From positions 1 through 14,928 of the forward strand of contig CAZITV010000039.1 of NCBI GenBank assembly GCA_964542255.1: a stretch of 14,928 nt of DNA, read 5' to 3'. Shown piece by piece: positions 6,644-14,740 of the stretch (positions within the stretch are counted from its first letter, which is position 1; the number at the start of each line of letters is the position of its first letter). The notes below the pieces were generated by a model. The model was not told the DNA's origin. It saw only the letters and a list, made by a program, of their open reading frames with translations, and did not search any database. Made by a program: the position numbers and the translations under genes. The DNA comes from CAYMSF01 sp964542255 (GTDB taxonomy: Bacteria; Verrucomicrobiota; Lentisphaeria; Victivallales; Victivallaceae).

Positions 6644-8977
6644 ATGATTACCAAATGCATAGATTTGCGTGAAGCAGATAGAATTATTGCCGCCGGCAAT
6701 GATGCGACGCTGATTGAATTGCTGCTGCAGATTAACCGTCATTGGAAATATCTTCCGCCTGAAGTTCTGGCGTATTTGCCGCAGGTTACCGCTTTTACCC
6801 CGGCGCAAATCACTGCGGTTGCCTCGTTCTATCCGCGTTTTCGGCTTAAACCCGGTGGAATTCATAATATTCAGGTCTGTGTCGGCACCGCGTGCCACGT
6901 CAAAGGCGCTGATGAGGTTTTTCAGGCATTCCGCCGTTATCTGCATATCACTGAAAATGATGATACCGATGAAGCCGGTTTGTTTACGGTGGAAAAAGTC
7001 GCATGTCTGGGGTGTTGTATGCTGGCGCCTGCCGTGAGAATCGACAATATCATTTACGGCTGGGTTAAAACTGACAAAGTTGGAGGAATTTTAAGTGATT
7101 TTCTGGCCGGCAGCAATTTTCAGGACGCGGCAGCCGACAGCAGCAGTGAATATAGCGGAGAGGTGCGCCTATGCAGTTGTTCAGCCTGTGCCGCTGCCGG
7201 CAGTGATGCCGTATTGAATGAATTAATCCGGTGCCGCCTGCAGCTGGCTATTCCGGTTAAGATAATCGAAGTCAGCTGCTCCGGCAACTCCGCGGTTACG
7301 CCGCTGGTGGAAATTCATGATTACCGTTCTCAACGGAGTTATTATTACGCCAACGTCACCGTTGATACCGTTGGAGGAATCCTGCTGCGGCACTTCCGCC
7401 CGGCGCGGTTAACGCGGCGGCTTAGTGCTAATGCAATGAAATTTGCCGCCATGATCATCGGCAGCAGTCTTGACGCAATGGTTTGCCGCTGCTATCTGCC
7501 GGAATATGAAACATTCAGCAGTTCCGCTGAACAGCGCCAATGCCGCATTGCTACTGCCGGGGCAGGGAAGCTTATGCCGTTGAATTTATCCGATTACCGC
7601 GCTAATCAGGGCTTTGACGCCCTGTTGAAAATTCTCGGCAAAACTCCAGAGGATATTATTGCGGAAATTGAGGATTCCGGCTTACGCGGCCGCGGTGGCG
7701 CCGGCTTCTATACCGGAAAAAAATGGCGGTTTACCAGTCAGGAAAAAAATCCGCGCAAATATGTCGTTTGTAATGCGGACGAAGGCGACCCTGGCGCATT
7801 TATGGACCGGATGCTGTTGGAATCTTTCCCGTTTCGGGTAATCGAAGGCATCCTCATCGCCGCGCGTGCTGTCGGCGCTCAACAAGGTTTCATTTATGTG
7901 CGTGAGGAATATGCTTTGGCGGTGGAACGCGTCCGGCAGGCGGTTACCATCTGCCGCGATGCAGGTTTACTTGGTGATAATATTAATAACAGTGATTTTT
8001 GCTTTGACCTGAAGGTGGTTGATGGCGCGGGAGCATTTGTCTGCGGTGAAGAAACCGCGCTTATCGCCGCGCTGCACGGCCGCTGCGGTACACCGTCGCG
8101 CCGTCCTCCATATCCAGCCCAGTCAGGATTCAATAACTGCCCGACCCTGATAAATAATGTCGAAACCTTTGCAACGGTACCATGGATTATTACCCGCGGC
8201 TCAGCTGCGTTTTGCGGTTTCGGCGTTGACAGCAGCCGCGGTACAAAAACCTTCGCGCTTGCCGGCAAAATAAAAAATGGCGGTGTCATTGAAGTACCGC
8301 TGGGTGCGACGATTCGCGAGATTGTTGAAGTAATCGGCGGCGGGGTGCCGGGTGGAACGTTCAAAGCTGTGCAGATTGGCGGACCGTCCGGAGGGTGTAT
8401 TCCTGCGGTGCTGGCGGATTTGACTGTTGACTATGAGTCACTTGAACATACCGGCGCAATTATGGGGTCTGGCGGAATGGTAGTGCTCGACAATGATGAT
8501 TGTATGGTTGATTTGGCACGTTATTTCTTGAATTTTACTCAACGTGAATCTTGCGGACGGTGCGTTTTTTGCCGCATTGGCACCGCCAGAATGCTCGAAA
8601 TACTGGAGAATTTGTGCTCCGGAACTGCAAAAACTGGCGATTTGGAGAAACTCGAAGATTTGGCGGCAATGGTTAAGCAGGGCAGTTTGTGCGGACTCGG
8701 AAAAACATCACCTAATCCCGTCTTGACTACACTGCATTTTTTTCGGCACGAATATCAAGCGCATCTGGAAAAACGTTGCCCCGCGGGGAAATGCCGCAAA
8801 CTCATCAGTTATGAAATTACCGAACGCTGCATCGGTTGTACTATCTGTGTGCAGAATTGCCCGGAACACGCTATCGAGTTTGCTCCTTATCAGCGTCAGG
8901 AAATTATTCAAAGTAAATGTTCTAAATGCGGTACTTGCCGGAAATTATGCCCGCAAAAAGCCATCAAGGTAAAGTAG
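6644..8977 (+). CDS. NuoE-NuoF-2x[4Fe-4S] fusion, NADH-oxidising subunit of a bifurcating-type complex
   Basis: This 777-aa flavo-iron-sulfur protein fuses domains that are usually separate genes. Residues 1-155 are a NuoE-like thioredoxin fold with the [2Fe-2S] ligands C79, C84, C121 and C125. Residues 172-255 match the thioredoxin-like N-terminus of HydB-type NuoF proteins, with a degenerate cysteine set (see findings). From about 296 it is NuoF: the FMN/NADH-binding GLRGRGGAGF starts at G346, followed by NADEGDPGAF and GAGAFVCGEE. The [4Fe-4S] ligands are C637, C640, C643 and C683. The C-terminus adds a two-cluster ferredoxin (C729/732/735/739 and C759/762/765/769). Family knowledge implies NADH oxidation and transfer to or from ferredoxin, but no quinone or hydrogenase subunit is nearby. 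It starts 6 bp after dnaE with a poor Shine-Dalgarno and is followed 3 bp later by its probable partner. Confidence 0.93.
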   Translation: MITKCIDLREADRIIAAGNDATLIELLLQINRHWKYLPPEVLAYLPQVTAFTPAQITAVASFYPRFRLKPGGIHNIQVCVGTACHVKGADEVFQAFRRYLHITENDDTDEAGLFTVEKVACLGCCMLAPAVRIDNIIYGWVKTDKVGGILSDFLAGSNFQDAAADSSSEYSGEVRLCSCSACAAAGSDAVLNELIRCRLQLAIPVKIIEVSCSGNSAVTPLVEIHDYRSQRSYYYANVTVDTVGGILLRHFRPARLTRRLSANAMKFAAMIIGSSLDAMVCRCYLPEYETFSSSAEQRQCRIATAGAGKLMPLNLSDYRANQGFDALLKILGKTPEDIIAEIEDSGLRGRGGAGFYTGKKWRFTSQEKNPRKYVVCNADEGDPGAFMDRMLLESFPFRVIEGILIAARAVGAQQGFIYVREEYALAVERVRQAVTICRDAGLLGDNINNSDFCFDLKVVDGAGAFVCGEETALIAALHGRCGTPSRRPPYPAQSGFNNCPTLINNVETFATVPWIITRGSAAFCGFGVDSSRGTKTFALAGKIKNGGVIEVPLGATIREIVEVIGGGVPGGTFKAVQIGGPSGGCIPAVLADLTVDYESLEHTGAIMGSGGMVVLDNDDCMVDLARYFLNFTQRESCGRCVFCRIGTARMLEILENLCSGTAKTGDLEKLEDLAAMVKQGSLCGLGKTSPNPVLTTLHFFRHEYQAHLEKRCPAGKCRKLISYEITERCIGCTICVQNCPEHAIEFAPYQRQEIIQSKCSKCGTCRKLCPQKAIKVK

Positions 8978-8980
8978 TAT

Positions 8981-10348
8981 ATGATTAATATAGAAATAGA
9001 TGGGAGAAAAATCGCGGCATCACCGCAGCAGACAATATTGCAGGCTGCCGCTGCCGCCGGAATAGCTATACCATCGTTGTGTTATCACGCCGGGCACGGT
9101 TCCTGCGCGGTCTGTATGGTATGTGCTGTCGCTGATTCTGCCGGAACTATGCTGCCGGCCTGTTCAACCCGTGTTAGCGCGGATATGAAAATCAATGCCT
9201 CAGGTGAACAAATTATCAAATTCCGCCGCAATGCGCTGGAGTTGATGTTGAGCGGGCACCGCGGTGATTGTACTGCACCTTGTCAGTTGGGTTGCCCTTT
9301 CCACTTGGATATATCCGTGCTCCTCCGTGCCATCGGCGAAGGTAATATCGCCATCGCTAGAAATATTATTGACCGCGCGCTGCCGCTGCCGGAAATAACC
9401 TGCCGGATTTGCCGCAAAAATTGTGAAATGGTGTGCCGCCGCCGGCATTACGACAGTCACCTGGAAATTGCCGCTGCTATAAACAGTATTATTCAAGACT
9501 CCGCGCCGCAACCAGTTATTTCTGACTGCGGTTTTTCGGTCATCATCGCCGGCTTTGAACTAACGGCTCTGGCCGCTGCCGACAGTTTACTCGGAAAATG
9601 CCGCGAAATCATCATTGCCGTAACTCAGCAATTCTGCACCCGTGATGCGGCAATTGAACTTTCCGGAATTAAGGCGCGGCTTGAGCATCATGGTGTGCAG
9701 TTCGTTACTTTGACTGAAGCGGCAGGCCGCAACGCTGACGGTGTAATTATTTGCGGCGGAATGTGCCAAAGCAACTTTTTGAGCAGTAATATTATTACTA
9801 TTGATACCGCGGAGCTTGACCGCGGTGGAATACACGCCATTGCTGCCGGCAAAACCGCTGCTGCCAAATTACTCCATACGTTGCTAGGCACAGTCGAGCA
9901 GACTGCACCAAAACCATATCAACATCATTCCGGCAATCCCAACGGAAACGAATGGATGCAAATTATTCCTGCGCAGCATAATAGCCCCAAGGCTGGTAAC
10001 GATGCCGCACGCTGCCTGCATTGTGAATGCGGCGCCAAAGACGATTGCCGCCTGCGGGATTATGCCGCGCAATACCATGCCGCCGCGTTTAAAACATCAA
10101 AACCGCCGCGCCTGCTGCGCGAAATTGCCGGAAATGTCGTCTATGAATCCGGTAAATGTATCCGCTGCGGTATCTGTGTCAAAATTGGCGGCGCGTCCGG
10201 AAGAGCTGTTGTTCCGGTGTTTGTCGGCAAGGGGATGGATATGACGATGGCGCCGCCGTTCGGTCATACCCTGAGCGAAGCGCTGGAAAATATCGCCGGG
10301 GAATGTGTTAATTCATGCCCAACTGGTGCGTTGTGCTTTAAACAATAA
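8981..10348 (+). CDS. NuoG-like/GltD-like iron-sulfur protein with shortened, degenerate flavin domain
   Basis: The 455-aa product is probably the second subunit of the complex encoded at 6644. Residues 1-75 are a NuoG-type [2Fe-2S] domain (likely ligands C34, C42, C45, C61). Residues 85-170 are the GltD-type N-terminal [4Fe-4S] domain, with GDCTAPCQLGCP (C97, C101, C105) and CRICRKNCEMVCRR (C141/144/148/152). From about 185 to 335 there is a remnant of the FAD/NADP Rossmann region, but the first loop reads IAGFELTALA rather than GxGPAG, and the region is about half the usual size. A CLHCECGAKDDC motif (345-356) follows, then a terminal ferredoxin (C393, C396, C399, C442, C446). Related proteins occur in Stn- and Nfn-like transhydrogenases. 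The start is 3 bp after the preceding stop. Confidence 0.87.
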   Translation: MINIEIDGRKIAASPQQTILQAAAAAGIAIPSLCYHAGHGSCAVCMVCAVADSAGTMLPACSTRVSADMKINASGEQIIKFRRNALELMLSGHRGDCTAPCQLGCPFHLDISVLLRAIGEGNIAIARNIIDRALPLPEITCRICRKNCEMVCRRRHYDSHLEIAAAINSIIQDSAPQPVISDCGFSVIIAGFELTALAAADSLLGKCREIIIAVTQQFCTRDAAIELSGIKARLEHHGVQFVTLTEAAGRNADGVIICGGMCQSNFLSSNIITIDTAELDRGGIHAIAAGKTAAAKLLHTLLGTVEQTAPKPYQHHSGNPNGNEWMQIIPAQHNSPKAGNDAARCLHCECGAKDDCRLRDYAAQYHAAAFKTSKPPRLLREIAGNVVYESGKCIRCGICVKIGGASGRAVVPVFVGKGMDMTMAPPFGHTLSEALENIAGECVNSCPTGALCFKQ

Positions 10349-10360
10349 AGATAATAGTGG

Positions 10361-12163
10361 ATGAATTCATTACTTGAAAAACTTAAATCTCCAGGCGCCG
10401 CTCTTTGCCGGATGCCGGGTGATGTTCCGCGCTGGGGACTATTTTGCTCGCCGGTAAAAATTCTGACTGCAACTGCTATTAGCAACCTTTCCGCGGATAT
10501 TGCGGCGATGACCGCGTTTATTGCCGGTGGCGGATATGCGGTATGCTCAGTGAGTTATGAGGCGGCATCTGCTTTTGATAATGCTTTCCCAGCAATGGCA
10601 GCAGCGGGTTTCCCCTACGGGGTGTTTGCTTTATACACGAATCCACCCGAAATAATTGATTTAAATGTTTTGAGCCAAACTGCTGGACCGGCCTGCAGGA
10701 TGAATTTCACGCCGGATATTGATTTTACGGAATACAGCAGCGCTTTCGCGCGGATTCAGCGTAATATTCTTGACGGCGACGTTTACCAGGTTAATTATAC
10801 TTGCCGGTTAAACGCGGCGGCTGTTCCAGAGCCGGAGCAATTTTTTTTATGGTTGTGCCGGCAACATCCGGTGCCGTATGCGGCATATTTTAACCTGGGC
10901 GAATATCAAATATTATCGCTCTCGCCGGAATTATTCCTGCACAAACACGGACTGACGCTGGAGAGTATGCCGATGAAGGGTACCGCGCCGCGAAAATTGT
11001 CTGCCGCCGAGGATACCGCCGCTGCCGCTAATCTTGCCATGGATACCAAAAATATTGCCGAAAACCTGATGATTGTAGATATGGTCAGAAATGACTTCGG
11101 CCGTATTTGCCGCTCCGGAACAATTGTTGTCAATCCGATTTTTAAAGTAGATACCTATCAAACTGTACATCAGATGATATCCAGAGTGCAGGGTGAACTT
11201 CCTCATGATACCGGCATTATGGAGGTATTGCGCGCAACATTCCCGCCAGCTTCAATCACCGGGGCGCCTAAAATCAGCGCCGTGAAAATTATCGCCCGGG
11301 AAGAACAGCAGCCGCGCAAAATCTATACCGGAACCCTCGGCTGTTTCACTCCCAATGGCGATTACTGTATGAATGTAGCTATTCGTACCATCATTAACAG
11401 CAAGAACGGTGCCGAGTTAGGCGTCGGCAGCGGTCTGGTCGCCGATTCACGGAATGAAAGTGAATGGCGCGAAATCCTGCTAAAAAGTAATTTTGTCAAT
11501 TTTATGCTGCCCCAGTTTCAAGTGCTTGAAACTATGCTGTGGCAGCGCGGCGCCGGAATAAAATTTCGCAGTGAACATCTGGAACGCGCCACCGCCTCGA
11601 TGCACTATTTTGGCTGGAATATCAACCATAATCTCATACAAAGCAAACTCAATGAAATGGAGCAGCAGCTCAATTCAGGCGTTCCTGACCTGGTGCGCAT
11701 CCGCCTGCTGTTTGAACCCAATGATATCTCATATCAACTTTTCCCGCTAAACAATTTGGGCTGGAATCCCGCCGGTGTTAAAATTATTGTCTCAACGCAG
11801 CCAACCGATGACAGCGATGTTTTCCTTTATCATAAAACGTCTCACCGTCAATTCTATGACCACCAGTATCAACAGGCGGCCGCCGCCGGATTTGATGAGG
11901 TCATTTTCTTCAATAAATCCGGGATGCTGACTGAGGGCTCTATCTCTAATATCTTTGTCAATATTGACGGCGAATGGCTGACTCCACCTGTATCAGCGGG
12001 ATTACTGCCCGGCATTTGGCGACGGCAAATGCTGGCAGAACTCAATGCCGCAGAAAAAAATATTACTGCCGAACAACTCCGCCGCGCCGATGAGGTAATT
12101 ATTGGCAACTCTGTCCGCGGCTCCGCCAGCGTCAAATTACCATTGTATCCATCCGGTCTATAA
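10361..12163 (+). CDS. pabBC: PabB-PabC fusion: aminodeoxychorismate synthase component I / 4-amino-4-deoxychorismate lyase
   Basis: This 600-aa bifunctional enzyme acts in p-aminobenzoate synthesis for folate. Residues 1 to about 380 are a chorismate-binding domain. It has DGDVYQVNYT, PMKGT with the nucleophile-type lysine K206 that distinguishes aminodeoxychorismate synthase, VDMVRNDFGR, and the signature FPPASITGAPK. Residues about 388-600 are a class IV PLP-dependent lyase, with the Schiff-base lysine K492 in HKTSHR and E525 in LTEGSISN. The length matches known PabB-PabC fusions. The glutamine amidotransferase PabA is not in the window and would have to be encoded elsewhere, unless free ammonia is used. 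The gene follows the redox module by 12 bp with only a weak Shine-Dalgarno, so it looks like the end of the dnaE operon. Confidence 0.95.
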   Translation: MNSLLEKLKSPGAALCRMPGDVPRWGLFCSPVKILTATAISNLSADIAAMTAFIAGGGYAVCSVSYEAASAFDNAFPAMAAAGFPYGVFALYTNPPEIIDLNVLSQTAGPACRMNFTPDIDFTEYSSAFARIQRNILDGDVYQVNYTCRLNAAAVPEPEQFFLWLCRQHPVPYAAYFNLGEYQILSLSPELFLHKHGLTLESMPMKGTAPRKLSAAEDTAAAANLAMDTKNIAENLMIVDMVRNDFGRICRSGTIVVNPIFKVDTYQTVHQMISRVQGELPHDTGIMEVLRATFPPASITGAPKISAVKIIAREEQQPRKIYTGTLGCFTPNGDYCMNVAIRTIINSKNGAELGVGSGLVADSRNESEWREILLKSNFVNFMLPQFQVLETMLWQRGAGIKFRSEHLERATASMHYFGWNINHNLIQSKLNEMEQQLNSGVPDLVRIRLLFEPNDISYQLFPLNNLGWNPAGVKIIVSTQPTDDSDVFLYHKTSHRQFYDHQYQQAAAAGFDEVIFFNKSGMLTEGSISNIFVNIDGEWLTPPVSAGLLPGIWRRQMLAELNAAEKNITAEQLRRADEVIIGNSVRGSASVKLPLYPSGL

Positions 12164-12290
12164 CAAAAGACTCTGATGCCGCATTGATTTATTGCACTTT
12201 TCAACTAGATTATACCAATGAATGATTAATTTTGCATCTATCAATGTGAACAGACGATAATAGTGAATTTGATGCTGAAGCAGATTATAA

Positions 12291-13559
12291 ATGACGAAAA
12301 AAAAATATATTGAACTTATGGCGCCGGCAGGGGATTTTAACTCGCTGAGCGCCGCGATAAATGCCGGCGCTGATTCCGTCTATTTCGGCATTGGTGAACT
12401 TAATATGCGGGCCCGCGCTTCAGTTAATTTCACCCCTCGGGACCTGGCTAAAATTGTGCGCCGCTGCCGCAACGCCGGAGTTAAGAGTTATTTGACGCTC
12501 AATGTGGTGATTTTTAACCACGAAATCGGACAGATTAAAAAAATATGCGGTACTGCGAAAAAAGCCGGTATTGATGCAGTTATCGCGGGCGATCCTGCGG
12601 TTATAGTCTATGCTCATTCAATCGGTCTGCCGGTGCATATCTCTGTTCAGGCCGGTGTTGCGAATCTGGAAGCTGTGAAATTCTATGCGCCCTATGCTGA
12701 TGTCATCGTTTTGGCACGCGAACTCGCTTTACCGCAAATCGCCCAAATCACCGCCGGCATTAAACGTGAAAAAATCGTCGGCCCTTCTGGCGAACTGATT
12801 AAAATTGAAATTTTTGCGCACGGCGCATTGTGCGTCTCCTATTCCGGCAAATGCTATATGAGTCTTGGCGTTTATCATACTTCTGCAAACCGCGGCAATT
12901 GTTATCAGAACTGCCGCCGCCGCTACCGGGTGATTGACGATGAAAACGGCAATGAATTAGTAGTGGATAATCAATATGTAATGTCGCCAAAAGATATTTG
13001 CACGATTAAATTTATTGACCAAATTCTTGACAGCGGCGTTAGTGTTCTGAAAATTGAGGGCAGGGGGCGCGCGGCGGAATATGTTGATGTCGTTACCCGC
13101 TGTTACCGCGAGGCCGTGGATGCGTGGCGCCGCGGTGAATTCAACGCTGCGCTGGCAGATGGCTGGCTTGTCAGGCTGGAACAAGTCTTTAACCGCGGTT
13201 TCTGGCATGGCGGGTATTATCTTGGTGAACAACTTGGGGAGTGGTGCAATTCCGGCGGCAATCAGTCGCGTACTATGAAAACTCAGCTCGGCAGGGTTAA
13301 TAAGTATTTCGGCCAAATCAAGGTAGCGGAATTAAGTGTGGAGTCGGAGGGATTATCGGTAGGGCAGCAAATTATGATTATTGGCAGCACCACCGGAGTA
13401 GTCAGTGCCGTAGTGCAGTCATTGCGCATCGGCGGCGTTGAAGTACAGTTCGCCCCGAAAGGTTCAGTAGTTTCTGTTCCGTTCCCGGAAAAAGTTAGAA
13501 AAAATGATGCCCTCTATCTGATTTCGGTTCGACCGTACGGCGTTGCCGGTGGTGATTAA
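12291..13559 (+). CDS. Peptidase U32 family protein, TrhP-like tRNA hydroxylation factor
   Basis: The 422-aa product matches the U32 family, whose characterised members (TrhP, RlhA, UbiU/UbiV) are mostly prephenate- or O2-independent hydroxylation enzymes or factors with a [4Fe-4S] cluster rather than proteases. The PROSITE-type U32 signature is exact at 173-191 (E-I-F-A-H-G-A-L-C...G-K-C...S), giving C181 and C188. Further cysteines C204/C208 (GNCYQNC) and C237 (SPKDIC) complete a plausible cluster ligand set. The N-terminal ELMAPAGDFNSLSAAINAGADSVYFG is the typical TIM-barrel start. The length resembles TrhP-type proteins that hydroxylate U34 in tRNA, but the exact substrate is inferred. 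It is preceded by a 127-bp gap with no clear terminator or strong promoter. The start has no strong Shine-Dalgarno. Confidence 0.9.
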   Translation: MTKKKYIELMAPAGDFNSLSAAINAGADSVYFGIGELNMRARASVNFTPRDLAKIVRRCRNAGVKSYLTLNVVIFNHEIGQIKKICGTAKKAGIDAVIAGDPAVIVYAHSIGLPVHISVQAGVANLEAVKFYAPYADVIVLARELALPQIAQITAGIKREKIVGPSGELIKIEIFAHGALCVSYSGKCYMSLGVYHTSANRGNCYQNCRRRYRVIDDENGNELVVDNQYVMSPKDICTIKFIDQILDSGVSVLKIEGRGRAAEYVDVVTRCYREAVDAWRRGEFNAALADGWLVRLEQVFNRGFWHGGYYLGEQLGEWCNSGGNQSRTMKTQLGRVNKYFGQIKVAELSVESEGLSVGQQIMIIGSTTGVVSAVVQSLRIGGVEVQFAPKGSVVSVPFPEKVRKNDALYLISVRPYGVAGGD

Positions 13560-13571
13560 TCAGGGATAATT

Positions 13572-14189
13572 ATGTCAATATCATATCGTCAGGAAGTTTA
13601 TCGGAAGTTGATTCACCTGAGTTCAATGTGGATGCCGGTAGCGATGTATTATTTGCCGGTAATGGTTTCTGCCGCGGTTTTTTTGTTTTTGTGCTGCGGC
13701 AATCTGCTGCTGGAATATGGACATTACCGCAAGTGGCAAATTTGCTATCCAGTCTACGAATTTTGTTTCGGAAAAATGCTCCGGAACGCCAAACCATGCG
13801 GCACTTTTGAATTGAGCGGTTCGCCTTATGTGCTGGCCTCGGCTTTTTTGACGGTAATCTTATTCCCTGGTCAATATGCGGTATGCGCTTTTAGCGTGAT
13901 GCTGCTCGGTGATACTGCCGCCGCGCTGGTTGGTAGAAAATTCGGCAAAACTATATTTGCCAACGGCAAATCGCTGGAGGGATTTATCGCTTTCATCGCG
14001 GCATCGGCCATCGTGCTGCTGATTTGCGCAATAATTTTTAACTATGCCGCAGTTGTGATTTGCGGCGCCTGTATCGGTATAATCCTGGCATCACTCGCTG
14101 AATTGTTTGAGAAAAACATTCATGTCGATGATAATTTTTCTATTCCGCTGATAACCGGCGCCTGTCTGTTGTTGAGTAGTCTTTTATAA
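13572..14189 (+). CDS. CTP-dependent lipid/polyprenol kinase-family integral membrane protein
   Basis: The 205-aa polytopic membrane protein belongs to the SEC59/DGK1/VTE5 group (dolichol, diacylglycerol and phytol kinases), a relative of the CDP-diacylglycerol synthases. Supporting motifs are RQEVYRKLIHLSS at the N-terminus, ELSGSPYVLASAFLTVILFP, the central LGDTAAALVGRKFGK...KSLEG (the family's nucleotide-site hallmark), and the C-terminal E...HVDDNFSIPL. I count about five to six hydrophobic segments. Family members phosphorylate a lipid alcohol with CTP; the substrate here cannot be told from sequence. It starts 12 bp after the U32 gene with AGGG upstream of the ATG, and the next gene follows after 18 bp. 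Confidence 0.85.
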   Translation: MSISYRQEVYRKLIHLSSMWMPVAMYYLPVMVSAAVFLFLCCGNLLLEYGHYRKWQICYPVYEFCFGKMLRNAKPCGTFELSGSPYVLASAFLTVILFPGQYAVCAFSVMLLGDTAAALVGRKFGKTIFANGKSLEGFIAFIAASAIVLLICAIIFNYAAVVICGACIGIILASLAELFEKNIHVDDNFSIPLITGACLLLSSLL

Positions 14190-14196
14190 CCGCCAT

Positions 14197-14202
14197 AGGA
14201 GG
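14197..14202 (+). promoter_or_regulatory. Consensus Shine-Dalgarno of the 14208 gene
   Basis: AGGAGG lies 5 bases before the ATG at 14208. It is the strongest ribosome binding site in the downstream cluster and fixes the start of the PH-domain protein. Confidence 0.75.
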
Positions 14203-14207
14203 ATTCT

Positions 14208-14705
14208 ATGATTTTTAATACCGTTGAACGCAGTAAACTGCTCACTGTTATTCCGCTGATTATTGCCGCCGCCGTCTTAGTTTGCACCGTTGCCGCGATT
14301 TTCTATCCGGTGTTATGGATAACTGCTGCTGCTATCGCGTTGATAATGCTGCTGGGCTACGCATGGACGCCGGTCGGATATGATTTTAACCAGGAAGCAT
14401 GCACCATCAGCGTGATTTTCCCATTTTGTGTCAAGCAGCTCGGTAAAATTAGTGCATGTACGCTGGAGGTTAAAGCATTTTCCTGTACAATCCGGCTGTG
14501 CGGCAATGGCGGATTATTCGGAATATCCGGTTTATTCTGGAGCAAAAAACTAGGCAGATTCCGCGTTTACGCCACCAGTACGAAAAGTGATGATATAATT
14601 GAACTGACCATCGCCGGGAAAAGCGTATTTATCTCCCCTGACAACCCGGAGAAATTTGCCAGATTATGCGCCGATGCACTTGCTTCATCCTGCCGGCAAC
14701 TGTAA
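14208..14705 (+). CDS. Small membrane protein with bacterial PH-like domain
   Basis: The 165-aa product has two hydrophobic helices at about 12-31 and 34-48, followed by a beta-rich domain. That domain resembles the bacterial PH domain type (Pfam bPH_5-like): the segment GNGGLFGISGLFWSKKLGRF, then RVYATSTKSDDIIELT, then the closing VFISPDNPEKFARLC are typical of it. The biological role of such proteins is unknown. The gene is the last of the U32/lipid-kinase cluster. The next element downstream is the palindromic repeat, with no classical T-tailed terminator before it. Confidence 0.75.
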   Translation: MIFNTVERSKLLTVIPLIIAAAVLVCTVAAIFYPVLWITAAAIALIMLLGYAWTPVGYDFNQEACTISVIFPFCVKQLGKISACTLEVKAFSCTIRLCGNGGLFGISGLFWSKKLGRFRVYATSTKSDDIIELTIAGKSVFISPDNPEKFARLCADALASSCRQL

Positions 14706-14716
14706 ATTATAGTCAG

Positions 14717-14738
14717 AATTAGCTCTTATGAGGTAATT
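14717..14738. other. Small hairpin after the last gene
   Basis: AATTAGCTC-ttat-GAGGTAATT pairs over 9 positions with one mismatch, 12 bases after the stop at 14705. It is not followed by a T-run, so an intrinsic terminator role is doubtful. It may instead be part of the border of the adjacent repeat. Confidence 0.35.
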
Positions 14739-14740
14739 GT

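Noticed and set aside
7894..8364. Long antisense open frame (156 codons) inside the NuoEF fusion
   Set aside because: It lies fully within a clearly conserved coding region on the opposite strand, has no Shine-Dalgarno and its translation resembles no family. It is a shadow of the real gene.
9200..9511. Antisense open frame within the NuoG/GltD-like gene
   Set aside because: It overlaps the conserved GltD-type cysteine motifs on the sense strand and has no independent support.
6644..10348. Electron-bifurcating [FeFe] hydrogenase or respiratory complex I operon
   Set aside because: No H-cluster motifs, no NiFe cysteines and no membrane Nuo subunits are present in either protein or nearby.
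12184..12216. Promoter upstream of the U32 gene (TTGATT/TTGCAC with GATTAT/TATACC)
   Set aside because: Every pairing gives a wrong spacer (13 or 21 nt) or a poor -10 match, so no confident promoter can be named.
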